A stretch of 64,000 nucleotides of DNA. It comes from Zygnema cylindricum (lineage: Eukaryota; Streptophyta; Zygnematophyceae; Zygnematales; Zygnemataceae). Positions 12,080-23,894 of the stretch are shown piece by piece. The position numbers and the translations under genes were made by a program. The stretch covers positions 38,557-102,556 of the forward strand of contig JBBHKE010001879.1 of the NCBI GenBank assembly GCA_037447655.1. The letters are read 5' to 3'. The notes below the pieces were generated by a model. The model saw only the letters and a program-made list of their open reading frames with translations, was not told the DNA's origin and made no database searches. Every line of letters starts with the position of its first letter. Within the stretch, counting starts at the first letter, position 1.

Positions 12080-15000
12080 CTTACTCTATTCCGGCCACAC
12101 TCACTCTATCATTGTCCTCTCTCTCCCTCTCCCCTCAGGGCCTTCTACCTCCCCCTGAAAATAAGTACTCCAGCTACCACATTCTACCTCCAAGCGGACA
12201 CAGGAAGTGACCTCCTTTGGGTTCCATGTGACTGCATTAATTGCCCCGTAACTGGAAAAAGTTTCTATGTAAGTTTTTCAGTTTCTTTTGCTGTTTTGTG
12301 TTACAAAAAAATCATTTTGCTGCTTCCTTTTTGCATTTTGGTTTCTTTTTCACGTTCGTTTCTTATTTCTGTTTTCTGTTTTTCTGTCGCTTTTAATGTT
12401 TAACAATCAGCTTCTGTTCGTGTATTTTACCAAAACACTCCAACCCTTCACTTCTGCCATTTCTTTTGCTTACTAATTCATTTATTTTCCAAGCATAAAG
12501 AAAATGCTCAAAATAATCCGAGAAATCATAACTTATATACTTTTATTTAGAATACAAATTTCATCTAGTTGTAAATTGAGAAACCAGCCTGTTTTCCCAC
12601 ATATTCCACCAAGATAATTTGGATTCTGCGACAAAGTACTTTCTCAGCTTTCAGAAAATCCACATTAGATTCCTCAATTTTTTTTGGTCAAGCTTTCTAT
12701 CACGCCTCCACCGAAGTTACTATAGCCTCTAATCCAAATCTTACAAGAATAACCTCATTTCCACACTAAAATCTGTCCTCTTTTTCTTTATTTACACCAA
12801 CTTCTCGTTCTCATTTCTTTCCCTGCTTTGTTTTGCTTTGTCTTTTTCTTCCTGGCTTTCATCTTCTTTTATTATTTCGTTCCCAAAATGTCGGCGACAA
12901 ATCACAGCCGACTAATCCAAAGTTGAATAGTTCGGCTTCGTTATCGGCTTCTCCAATTTCTTGTCAAAGTGCAGAATGCCAGGGAATTATCGGTCCAAAA
13001 ACAGGTTGTCGGTTAGGATTTGATAAAGAAGACACAAACTGTCAGTACAACTATACTTACTCGGATGGAAGTAAATCTCTCGGGAATTTGCTCAAAGACA
13101 AGGTTTTGTGCGAAACGTCAAAGGGTGTCACAACGGAAGGCGAATTCCACATTGGGTGAGATTTTTTGAACTAAATGAATCGAAAAGTGGAAATTGAAAA
13201 ATTAAAACGGAGAACAGGAAAGTGGATTGTGGATGCTGGGAAATTACACTGCCAATCGTTATTAGCGTTAATAACACTAATTCGGTCGCGGCTCTTTTTG
13301 GCCAAAAATTATAAATTATTGTGAACTACACTATTTAAGAGAGTGGACTACAATCTGCCACGTAATAACGATGAGCAGTGTAGTAAAGTTGAGCGACCAT
13401 TTTTTTTTTGAAAAATAACATTAATGAGTTATTTTTTCCCAGAGAATATTTCGAGTGTATGGAATTTGTGTGAAAGCTGTCATCTTTAGAAGTTTCAAAT
13501 TCTATTTGAAAAAGCTTCCTGCACAGTCTATTATAATCTATATTTTTTCAGTGTGGGTTATCTAAATGGGGCTGTTCAAGGGGGTTAGTGGGGAAGTGAG
13601 AACGAGAGGGAGAGGGAAAGGAAGCTTAAATTCTCTTCTCTGAACCAGGCCATGTAATCAACTCTTTTCTGGAGGATTTCCATGTTTATCTTAGAAAAGT
13701 ATGTATGCGACTACTCTAAAAAGTTCCTTTTCTTTTTTTCTTTCTTTTTTTCTGTTTGTCTCGTTAGATGTGGACGAAATCAAACACGAGGTTTTCTCGG
13801 ACGATCTATTCTCGATGGAGTTTTGGGACTCGGAAGAGGAGAGCTTTCGGTGACGTCACAATTAGTGAAACAAAATGTGATCAGCGACACTATTGGGTTT
13901 TGCCTTGAAGGAGATGTCAGTATTTTTACAGGGAGTAAACTCCTTTTAGGAGCCACAAAATTGCCTTTAGCGGCAACTGATAATACGACTATTCGAGGCG
14001 ATGCAAAATAGTAAGACATTATATGAAGTCTCTGATTCTATTTCTTTTCTGTTTCCGTTTCAAAATCAATGCCCGTTCTAATTTTCCAATACATTATTAA
14101 TTTTGCTTCTGATTTCTAATTTTTCTGATCAGCTTCTGATTTTTGCGTTGATTTTGTTACAGTTCATGTTGTTGTTATATCATTTTTTAAGGTTTTTTTC
14201 CTTTTTTTGGTGTTGGGACAGTACAAAGTATTATGTTCAAGTTTTGGACATCTACATGGGAGATAGAAATGTTGTTTCTCCCAACAATACGTTCTATGTG
14301 GATCCGTACAACACGAGAGGCGCCTTAATTGACATGGGGACCACCATTACGCAGCTAGCAAATGAAATTTACGACTCATGGAAACAACTTGTACGTAAAA
14401 AATGTTTTTTTTTTGGTTCTCTGTGAAAAATCTCAGGTATTAGTAAAAAAACATGGGTTTCATGCATCAAAAAAAAAAAAACCGTGAAAACAGCTGTATT
14501 TTGGTTTTCAGGCTTAATTTTGTGAAAAGTCATGTATGGATTTCAAATAGTGTTTAAGACCGGAGATAGTCATATCAATCACTTAGGCCTCTACCACACG
14601 TCAAATTCCGCCTCTATCTCTCCGTTATTTATTTTCCTCCTTTCCTGTTCCCTCTCCCTCTCTCATCCCCTCTTTCTTCCTTGCTCTTCCCCTCCTTTTT
14701 TCTCCCTCTTTCTCTCGTGTTCTCTCTTTCCCTCTCCTCTCTCCCATCCCTCTCCTTTACGGTTCCCTCCACTTTCACTCCTGTCCCTCGATTTCTCTAC
14801 ATTACGTCTCATTTTTTGGTCAGGATTGTTGTTTCCAACTACGGTTCATTCTTGGTACCTATGCAGCCATTTTAGTTTTCTTAGAGTGCGTGATTTCTAA
14901 TTTTATTTCTTCTTTTTGTTTTTATTTTCATGTTCCTGTTCCTTTTTTGTTTTTTGTTGCAGTTTCTTGAGAGATCACCATTCCTGAATTCCTCGACGAG

Positions 15001-18000
15001 TGAATATAAAGCCGGAAATTTAGAGTGTTTTGACGCACCTTTTGCTATCAAGTAAGATTTTATTTCCGTCACAGATTTTGTGACAGACGATATAAAAATT
15101 TGATTCAACAAAATCTACCATGAAGTTATTATAGTTTCTTGGTTGCTTCGATTCCTACATTTCTGCGCTGCTGTAGTTGTTGCCATTTTCAGCCTTTTTT
15201 TTCCGTTATATGCTGTTTTTGAAATACATTTGAACTTTTTCATTTCTGAAATTTGTGAATTTTGTGTATTTTTAATGTCCAGCACTTTCAATTTGCTGCA
15301 ATACTACTTTCCGCCTTCGAGAGTTGTCTTTGGAAATGAAGCCAGATTATTGGTGGCGCCGTATATATATCTTTACAATCCGGTAAGGAAACCTGTGGGC
15401 CTTACACAGTTTCTATTCCATTACTAATCTTAGTTATTTTCAATAATGTTCTAAAAGATTTACTTTTAGTTTTCTATTTCCGTTTCAATTATGTTCAACT
15501 GCGAAAAATTATCGAAAAAATGAACAAACAAAGAAAGAACTGACAATGTTTTTCCCAAAAGATGACAAGTTTTGCTCTATATCTTATCCTTTTTTCTTTT
15601 TTTTTAATGCTTTTAGGATCCAGTCCGGGCCCCAAATACCGTCTGTTTCACTGTACAACCCAGCGGCCCTGTTACAAAAAAAACAATTGCTTTAACTATT
15701 GGAGGTAAATTTTTGTTAATTGTTTGTAGTACGATTATTGTTGCTGTTTTTACGATTCCATATTTTGTAGTAAATTCTGTCATAGTTTGTCCCACATTCG
15801 GTTACTCTTTAGAAACCATAGTGTGGATCACCACTATTTACCATATTGTTTGGTTTATTAGGCAATATTTGGTGAAAAAAATCACATAAGGTTCCTCTGG
15901 AGGCACCTTCAAGTAAAACTAGGAATAAATTTGTAGAATCCGACATAAATTGATAAGGGGCAGGATAGAAGAAATGTTTCACGCTTTTTTAAGTTTATAC
16001 ATTTCTGTATTGTTTTTTTTTTTTTTTCAGCATCTTGGCTACGCAACAAATATTTCCTTGTTGACCGACAAAACAATGTGGTGTTCTGGACAGCCGGTGT
16101 CAACTGTAAGTCCGTCGTGACTTTTTTTTTTGTTTTTTTAACATTTTTGTGTTATCCTTCACCGTTAAAATGAAAATGCTTGCTTCCGAAGGACGAGAAT
16201 AGCTCTTGAAAAAAAAAATGAAAAAGTTTCAGGGCATTAGCTATCGTCGAAAGTTGGAAAATTTACGACCAATTTTTAATTCCGAATTTCCCAGATCCAA
16301 TTTCTAATATCAGAATCCAAACTATCACCATCGTAATGAAATTTATGTCCGTTTCTTGAATATCCAATGTTCAATTTCTAATGTTAACTAAAAGAATAAT
16401 GAAATTGCCTCCCTATAACTTCATAATCCAATGTTTAACCTCCAAAATGTCAATTTTTAGACCTTTTACATAATTTCGCTTCTTCTTTTCCAAATCTCTA
16501 AAGGTCAATATTCGAGTACCCAATTTTGACAGTTCCCAGGTTCAATTTGAAATGAAAATACCATTCTGATTTCTCAATACCAAAGTCAAAAAGATATTTT
16601 TTTTCCAAATATATACATTTTCAAATGTACGACTTCCAAAAATAAAATTGTTTAACCCCTTTTTTTTTCCGTAATCGGATCTGCAGGCACCACTGGTGAC
16701 GTCATCCTTCTGAACAACACAGTTCGCCCACAATCTCCTCCTCCCCCTCCTAAGCCATCTTCTCCTCCTCCTCACTCCCCTCCTCCCTCTCCTCCACTCT
16801 CTCCTCCTCCCTCTCCTCGTCTTCCTCCACCAGTTGCAAAATCACCTACTCCTCCCAAACTAACTCTCCCTCCGCCCATGTCTTCTCGAATGTCCCTCTG
16901 AGCATAAGATTGTCTCTCTCCTCCCCTGATTTCACCTCCTGATTCCATTCTTCCTTTCCTCCTCCATCCTCCTCCATCTGGACCCTCTCCATCCACCTAT
17001 TTATCCAATCTTGTTTTGATCCCTCCTTCCTCCTTCTCCTCTCCATCTGAACTGATTTTTGATTCCGGATCCCCCCCTCCATTCCTCCTTTCCGGATTTC
17101 TGCCCTCCTGATCTTGACCCCCTCCAAGATCCATCCTGATCTTCCTTTTGACCCTCTGAGAATATTAAGGAAGGAAGGAAGGAATGGTTGGTCTTATCCA
17201 CTCCTGTCCATGTTCTTGTGGGATTCGAAAAAACGATTCCCACATTCAAAATCGACCTCTCCATGCAGGGAGAATATTCCATTGGCACCAAAATTAGTGT
17301 GGATTTAAATGGGACTTCTGCCTCAATAGGAGCAGCGAATTCGGGACCCGTCGATTATATATGTGCGACCTATACCAGTATTCCATTAGACATGGAAAAT
17401 CAGTTCTACATTGCACAGGAGGTACGGAATTTTTATGCAAATCTAGGCTTGAATGGTAAATGTCTAATGTCTAATGTCTAATGCTTGGTTCAACGCAATG
17501 TTGCACATTGACCGTCATTAACACATGGCTTAGGATTGCTGTCAGGTGACTAATGTGTTACCTGTCCAATTCCCAATGTAAAATGACCAATGTAAAGGTC
17601 CAATGCTGAGCGTCCGATGTCTGCTATCTGATGCCCGATGTCCGAATTCTATTGTCTGATGTCTGAATTCTGTTGTTCGATGTCCGATGTCCGATATCTG
17701 ATGCCCGATGCCTGATGCCCTAATGCGCAATGATCCATGTCCAATGAACAGTTCCTGAAGTCCAGTTTTCAATGTCCAAAGTCCAATGTTTAGGCTCCAG
17801 TCTCTAATATTAAACATCCAGTTTTTGATGCTCATGGTCAGCCACTTAATATCTTGTATCCTATATTCAACAGCGACAACCGAATTCCAGATGCTCGATT
17901 TTCAATGCCTAGTGTCTTCTCATAATCATCGTTATCACATTTTTTGTTTCATAAAGCCGAATTGAGCTTATGGAAACTACTGAGGCTCTCCTACTGAGTA

Positions 18001-18354
18001 ACTGAGATACAAATCATAAGTAAAATCTGTCAGATTGCATGTCTTCTTTTCCTTATTCTATGGACGATGTTGATGCTTTGCCATGATTATTTCATGTTTT
18101 TGATTTTAGGTAATGCTGAATCCTTACTAACGATACTTTCATATATTTGTTTCTTTTTTTTTTGACAGCTACTTATGCTGCGAACCATTCAATCCAACCA
18201 GGCGATTTCCATGCTTATGAAAAGTTACACCCATGTATCACTTAAATCAGTCCAGCTTTTAGTGGGAGATCAAACTCTCAACTTAAACCCCAATGATGGA
18301 AATTCACTTCTACCGGAGTCCCAGCGCTGTATCAACTTCAAACTCACATCGTAG
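10143..18354 (+). CDS. A1-family aspartyl protease, about 14 exons
   Basis: Secreted or vacuolar pepsin-type endopeptidase. ATG 10143 opens a signal peptide (basic MERKRAG, then a hydrophobic run). Exons with GT-AG borders and consistent phase: 10143-10244, 10422-10484, 11321-11367, 12139-12268, 12908-13155, 13768-14010, 14222-14390, 14963-15051, 15283-15382, 15617-15704, 16031-16105, 16687 to about 16830-16898, about 17160-17421, 18179-18354. The first active site is FYLQADTGSDLLWVPCDC in exon 4. CQYNYTYSDGSKSLGN (exon 5) and DGVLGLGRGELSV (exon 6) are typical of plant members. The second site reads ALIDMGTTIT (exon 7), with Met where Ser or Thr is usual. The domain closes with WLRNKYFLVDRQNNVVFWTAGV in two pieces across exon 11. 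A proline/serine linker follows, then a ~140-residue C-terminal part that I do not recognise. The exon 12/13 junction is unresolved: without a splice the frame stops at 16899. The total is about 640 residues. Confidence 0.85.
12030..12074 (+). repeat. (CT)n microsatellite in protease intron 3
   Basis: Nearly pure CT dinucleotides, part of a long pyrimidine-rich stretch from about 11370 that ends at the exon 4 acceptor at 12138. It may serve as an extended polypyrimidine tract. Confidence 0.9.
13247..13380. mobile_element. C-type TA-target MITE in protease intron 5
   Basis: A 134-bp element with inverted ends CACTGCCAATCGTTATTA and its imperfect reverse complement ending GAGCAGTG, flanked by TA on both sides. 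No coding capacity. The ends are related to the larger B elements elsewhere in the window. Confidence 0.75.
17457..17830 (+). repeat. TGTCCGATG-type degenerate minisatellite in protease intron 13
   Basis: Many imperfect 7-10 bp units (TGTCTAATG, TGTCCGATG, TGCCCGATG, TGTCCAATG) follow one another over ~370 bp of the last intron. They drift gradually in sequence, which suggests slippage rather than a single duplication. Confidence 0.7.
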
Positions 18355-18518
18355 TCACCTTCACAAATTTTGATAATATTTCCAGTTTAGGTCGTCCAAA
18401 AATTTTTTTTTTTTTAGTTGGTACATTTAGAAGCGCTAACAAATTTGGCTAGTTTTTTAGCCTTGTCCAAAGATCCCACAGTTAATGATAATTTTTTGTA
18501 TTGATGACGAGACACAAG
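18355..18518. other. 3' flank of the protease gene
   Basis: Short AT-rich stretch between the protease stop and the TATTC target duplication of the next retrotransposon. It should hold the poly(A) region. No clear AATAAA was seen, though plant signals are often weak. Confidence 0.4.
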
Positions 18519-18523
18519 TATTC

Positions 18524-19017
18524 TGATAGACAAGATAAACAGATATAGCAGCAGATACACCACAGCGGAAGCACGATAAAGACAACAAAGATATCCAGCA
18601 GAAATAAAAAAATTATTTCACCAGAGGCTTTTCCCTCCTTAATACAAATCAAAGATACTCTCCCATACTCACACTCCCACTAAATACCCTCTACACAAGC
18701 AAAGAACAAATATCACAAGAATCAATACAAAGCATAATCCCTCGACTAAAGATGACCAGGTAAACGCACAGGTGCGCCGGCCACAGTCTACAGCTCCTGA
18801 GCTACCTTGAGCTACCCTTCTCTTCCAGAATTCTCTATCTATAAACCAACCAAAGTGTGGCAGGATCGTCTCAGAGTCGGCCGTACAAATTGTACTGCCA
18901 CTTCACCGTACACATCGAATATTTCATCGGACGCGAAGCATGAATCGCGTCTGTAATCCACGAATACAAATTAGTAAAGAATCGGCTGACGCCCGATTCT
19001 CAGAATTGAATCTAACA
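18524..19017 (-). repeat. 3' LTR of copia element 2
   Basis: 494 bp. It begins TGATAGACAAGATAAAC and ends GAATCTAACA on the plus strand. It pairs with 25371-25868 as a direct repeat with few differences, mainly substitutions and small indels. Confidence 0.95.
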
Positions 19018-19030
19018 ATCCCCCCCTCAA
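19018..19030 (-). other. Polypurine tract of copia element 2
   Basis: On the minus strand the sequence TTGAGGGGGGAT directly precedes the 3' LTR start TGTTAGATTC. This is the expected position for plus-strand priming. Confidence 0.75.
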
Positions 19031-19039
19031 TTCGAGAAT

Positions 19040-20340
19040 CGCCAAGTCAGTATAAACCTAACTTAGGTCTTCCCCGTAACAGTACGTCGTACTCGGCTGC
19101 CTTCGTCAACATGTCGGCAGCTTCCTCCAAAGTCGTCACATATTTAAACTCAATTTCTTTTGCGGTTTTGCCCATAGTTGTTCAAATCGCGCGATTTTTT
19201 CCTTTTTTGCGATTGAAACGTATAATTCGTGACTTTTGCAAAAATCGTAAAAAAACGTGTACTGTAAACTGAAACTGATATTTTACAGAAACCCGTAAAC
19301 TAATTACTGTAACTGTACATTTTTTTACGGATATGAACGGAATAAAACGGGAAATATGCGTCGCACTTATTGGTACTTTCTGTTCAGTGAACTGAACAGA
19401 AATACCACGGAAGTTGTACGTTATATAATCGAAAATGTACGGACATTTTCGAAAAGAGACGTTGAACGTCACAATAATTTCGCGCGTTCAGTTTGAAATT
19501 TGTACGGGCGTCTTCTTCAATTTTTTTTGAAAGAAGACGCCATGGAACAGAGACGAAATTGCTAAAAATGCTATCTTCGTAGCATTCGAACCCGGGTACG
19601 TTGACTGCGAAGCATATCCTAAGGTGAACGACAGGACTACCATTTGGTAAAGTCATTCCGTTACCAAAAAAAATTGTGATAAAATTTTAAAGAGTTTATT
19701 TTTTTACCGCTCATTAAACGGGAAAAACTTGCAAACTGCGTTATATGTAATAGTTTTTTGTTTTTTTATGTACCGGAATAGTACGGAAGGAAATTCATTA
19801 ACGATTTTTTGCGATTTGATCAAAAGGTTCAATGCGTTTGTTACGTATAATTCGTCACGTACGGTACGTTCGCACTAATCGCCGTGAACAACTATGGTTT
19901 TGCCATTGCCATGTCACGCACGAAATGCCATTGAATACGAATATGTTTCGTTCGCTTGTGAAAAACGGGACTTTTCACAAGTGCCATAGAACTCACGCTG
20001 TCCGTAAAAATTGTGAGACAGCCAACCGGAAATTTCAACTCAGTTAGAATTTCTTTGATCCATATAGAGGCATTGGAAGCATGGCACGCGGCCATGTATT
20101 TTGCTTCAGTTGAACTTAACGCGACGGTAGGTTGGAGACGCGAACTCCACGAAATTGTCGCCCCACCAAATATAAAAGCGTAACCTGAGGTAGATTTGTC
20201 GGTATCGAAATCTCCTCCCCAATCTGCATCACAATATCCAATGCACTCTAAAGGATCTCCTGCACGGAATAGAAGACCAAGATCAATTGTACCTGCCAAG
20301 TAGCGGAATATTCGCTTCACAGCCTCCCAATGCGCCTATT
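19040..20340 (-). pseudogene. Copia element 2 RNase H, split by a hAT-like insertion
   Basis: On the minus strand, 20320 to about 19897 encodes IGYCDADWGGDFDTDKSTSG, YAFIFGGATISWSS, VALSSTEAKYMAACHAS and the end HFVRDMAMAKP. The reading resumes beyond the inserted element at 19164 as KEIEFKYVTTLEEAADMLTK. Together these form a nearly complete copia RNase H with its usual metal-binding aspartates and glutamate visible. The break is an 8-bp duplication plus a 724-bp insert, not decay. Confidence 0.9.
19165..19904. mobile_element. hAT-like non-autonomous element nested in copia 2
   Basis: The element 19173-19896 (724 bp) has 12-bp terminal inverted repeats CATAGTTGTTCA and TGAACAACTATG, with the 8-bp duplication GTTTTGCC on both sides. 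Eight-base duplications are the hallmark of hAT transposons. There is no transposase-like reading frame, so it depends on an enzyme encoded elsewhere. It must be younger than the copia element it interrupts. Confidence 0.85.
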
Positions 20341-20356
20341 TAGGCGTCTGATAATA

Positions 20357-22345
20357 TCAACTTACGACAGAAACGGCGGCCGAAATATCGGGCCGCGTAC
20401 CCACACTGAGATGCATTAGGCTCCCAATCGCTTCACGGTATGGGACGTAAATATCCGATTCCTCCTCAAATTTGCGAATCTGCGCTTTCGAATCTAAAGG
20501 CGTTGTAACCGGCTTCGCGTCAAGCATGGAAAACTTGGATAGTATTTCACGACAGTATTGCGCCTGACTTAATTTGATATCGCCGTTATCATATCGGATC
20601 ACCTCGATCCCCAAGATATATTTAACTTCTCCAAGATCGGTCACCTTAAAGTGTAACCGCATATGCGCCTTTAAGGGTAAAATTCCATTAGGCGGTCCAA
20701 GTAAATGTACGAAAAATTCTACTGGCAGCGTTTACTGAGAGACTATTCCATTTTGTCAGGCCAGTAACAAACCTTGCTCAATGATGATTGGCGCCACGTA
20801 GTTTATAGTCCAGATTTGAAAATCTTAAAGAAAATCTTCAAACGGAAAGTCAGAACAATATATCTTTACAACCGGAGGTAGATAATAATTCGTTCGTAAA
20901 GTTTGCGGCCAAATTTTTGATTTTGTAAACGGAAATCAAAATTTCGAAACAAAATGGCAAAAAGACGCGACAAACTTCGAAAGTCGCGGCAAACTTTGAA
21001 TGTCGGTGGATGTCAGACGGAGCGTGCCAAAATATTTTCGGCTCACCTGCATCCAGCGTGGCAGGCGCCACATGGACCGTACAATGAGGCACATGGCCTA
21101 TACGACGTGTAGACCTGTGATCGCTTGTTCAAAGTGGATATTTTTTTGCTTTTTCACGTGTACCAATGGTTCACGTCTAGTATCGTACAACTCTCCTCGC
21201 GAGGAGAGTATCGTCACACAAGATGATGTGCGCGATTGCTTCGCGGATCTAAAAAAGTGGAATATCCAACGGCCAGGAATTACGCCTACATCATTGGAGC
21301 TTCCCAACAGCTTTCCAGTAACGATATTTCGTTTGAAAAAAAAAAAACTAAGGTACGGCGTGGTAGGAATCTGTATGAACTTCTAGGGCGTCCAGTAACG
21401 AACCACACTTTTCGTCTAATGGAATTCTACCCTAATTTGCGAATCTCATAAAGACCATCAGCAGTCATGATGAAATCATCTACGTACACGGAGAAAATTA
21501 CTTGACTCGTTCGTTCTCCTTTTGTGTACGCTCCAAAATCTGAAACCGTACGTAAAAATCCATACCTCGTTAGTACCCTGTGATGCAGAGGTACCAAGTC
21601 CGCGGAGCTTATTTCAATCTGTAGAGAGATTTCATGAGACGCCATACTTTTCCTTTCTGTGATGTCACGCCCTCCGGTACTTTCATAAACACTTTTTCTT
21701 CCAAATTACTGTTAAGAAACGCGGTCTCCACATCCATCTGGTGTACGTGTTTCTTCCCTACCGCAGCGATAGCGATAATTATTCTAAGAGAATCGAATTT
21801 GACGACTGGAGCGTAAGTCTCCGTGTAATCCACTACTTCAACTTGTTGAAATCCTTTGCAGATGAGTTGAGCCTTGTATTTGATAACTTCACCCGAGGCT
21901 CCAGTTTTTGTTTTAAAGATCCATTTACCACCGATAACATTTTTCCCTTTTGGTAAATCCACTTTTTCAAAGGTGCGATTTTCAACGATTGAAGCATATT
22001 TCTTCTCCCATGCATGCTTCCACTTAGTCTCCCAATAACAAGAATTTATTGCTTCGGAGTACGATTGGGGGTCTCCAGCAAGATTCATGCAAAGTGATTG
22101 CTATAATAGGAAATCCGACTCTTTCGAATCAGAAATATAATAATGAGCATTTGCAGCTTCCCTTCCCTTCCGGTCGAAAGATAGTCGGGCTGCTTCTTGC
22201 CTTTATTTTCACGATCACTTCGTCTAACGGCAACGTTGACCTCTTTAGCATGGTTTTCATTGATTAAGATCGGTGAGGGAGGTTGAGAATTCTCGGATTT
22301 ATGTGTGGCAGATGACATTTTGGAATGATTAGAAGCATAGCTTTA
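20357..22345 (-). pseudogene. Copia element 2 reverse transcriptase, split by an A-type MITE
   Basis: From 22088 leftwards the peptide reads YSEAINSCYWETKWKHAWEK, KWIFKTKTGASGEVIKYKAQ, then DYTETYAPVVKFDSLRI and VHQMDVETAFLNSNLEEKVF. The catalytic box YVDD is intact at 21475-21486 (FSVYVDDFIMTADGLYEIRK). The frame is then cut by the A-type element and resumes at 20662 as MRLHFKVTDLGEVKYILGIE and YREAIGSLMHLSVGTRPDIS. A stop and a frame change between 21609 and 21645 show that it is also mutated. Confidence 0.9.
20672..21435. mobile_element. A1: PIF/Harbinger-like MITE nested in copia 2 RT
   Basis: The element 20675-21432 (758 bp) has inverted ends GGGTAAAATTCCATTAG and CTAATGGAATTCTACCC and a TAA duplication on both sides. 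A 3-bp T(A/T)A target and GGG-starting ends fit PIF/Harbinger. It holds no transposase. At 21191-21208 is a perfect 18-bp palindrome with core CCTCGCGAGG, at the same relative place as the palindromes of the other A copies. Confidence 0.85.
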
Positions 22346-23894
22346 AGGGTCGAAGTCAATTTCGGGTTCCTCCTTCAATTCAGGTTTCAATGTCTTTGTA
22401 CTGACATTGGAGTCCAACATAGTCTCAGAATTAGAATCGCCAATGTCCGGAAATGCTTGATTTTTTGAGATTTCATGAAAGTCCAAATTCTTCTTCAATG
22501 TTTTGGATTTTTGAATCGCAGATTTTAAATCTTTGTGAAAGTCAACATTGCGGGATTCTTCCACAATGTGATTTTCAGGATCGTACACTCGGTACAGGGT
22601 TCCTTTCGAGCTATATCCGACGAAAATTTTGGACCAGCTCTTCGCAACAAATTTTTCTTTCCTCTTAGTTTGTTGAATGTATACCTTGGCATGACATCCC
22701 CAAATTATGAGATGATGTATAGTGGGCTTTCGGCCATGCCACAGTTCATAGAGAGTCTTATCTCCGGAAACAGAGGTAAGACGAGGATTGCAAATATAAT
22801 TTGCCGTAAGGATTGCTTCTCCCTATAAGTAGATTTCGTTCCCCGAGGTGTGGACCATTGCTCGGACCATTTCTTGCAATGTCCGGTTCTTCCTCTCGGC
22901 AACTCTGTTTAATTTCGGAGAGTAACGGGCAGTGAATTATTGTTGAATTCCCCATTCCTAGGAATAGCCTTCAAAGATTATATATTCTCCACCGTTATCC
23001 AACCAGATAGATTTCAATTTCTGGTCACACTGACGTTCTACCATAACATGCCATTCTTTGAACTTCTCAAATGCGTTAGATTTCCGTTTTAGAAGATAAA
23101 CCCAAGAGTATCGAGAGAAATCATCAACGATTACCATGAAGTACGGATTTCCACCGACGCTTTCTGGTTTTATGTGTCCACATAAATCGACGTGGACGAG
23201 CTCTAATAAATTTTGAGCTCTAATAAATTTTGGGCTCTATAATTGGGATCCTTGATAAGGTAAGGTTTGAGAATTTGTCGACCTTTACTATAACCTCACA
23301 TCTATTAACCTTTTCCCCGGATGTGAGGTCTAAACCGGTTACAAAACCGGTTTTGATCATGCGCCTTAAATTTCCTTCTGAGGTGTGGCACATGCGGTGA
23401 TGCCACAAGCTCAGATTTCCCTTTAGTTCAAAAATTTGGCTTATTATGTCATTGGGGGTAGGAGGCGTGGTCGGCTGTTTTCAGTTGAGCTTGCTGTGCA
23501 TGGATTCTGTCACCATGCCTTTTTCAATTACAGTTCCGTCTTTTCGTAATATCTGAATCGTCCCGTCACCGTACGAGAGGATGCTACATCTGGTTCGTTG
23601 AATTTGTGGTACGGAGAGAAGGTCCATCGAACCGTTCGGAATATATATTGCGTTTAACAATTTTGTTTGAGTTAAGTATTTTGTTCCATCGGCTCCCTAC
23701 CTCGACAGATTTAACCGTACAGTACTGACAGTTACAACCGTGATGACGTCACCACTTGCCACCGTGATGCGCTTCGGAACTGTTAACTCGCGCATATCGC
23801 CAAATAGGGTTGCGTTAGTGCCGACGTGGTTTGACGCACCCGAATCGATTACCCAATCTTTTCCCGATTTTGGTGTCGTCACACGTGGTGGCAA
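22345..23894 (-). pseudogene. Copia element 2 protease and integrase
   Basis: The protease core GKDWVIDSGASNHVGTN lies at about 23819-23860 with its catalytic Asp. The pre-integrase motif MWHHRMCHTSEGNLRRM lies at 23358-23408. The integrase core follows on the minus strand from about 23215: VHVDLCGHIKPES, then VIVDDFSRYSWVYLLKRKS, then SIWLDNGGEYI, and SPKLNRVAERKNRTLQEMV in a shifted frame near 22900. Both integrase aspartates are present. Stops and frameshifts between these blocks make the polyprotein non-functional. Confidence 0.85.

Noticed and set aside
11743-12403. Serine/leucine/phenylalanine-rich reading frames of 155-203 residues in the protease gene
   Set aside because: They translate a CT-rich intron; the real exon 4 uses only 12139-12268.
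13392-13760. Possible extra exon in protease intron 6 region
   Set aside because: The phases of exons 5 and 6 join perfectly across this interval, and no conserved protease sequence is missing.
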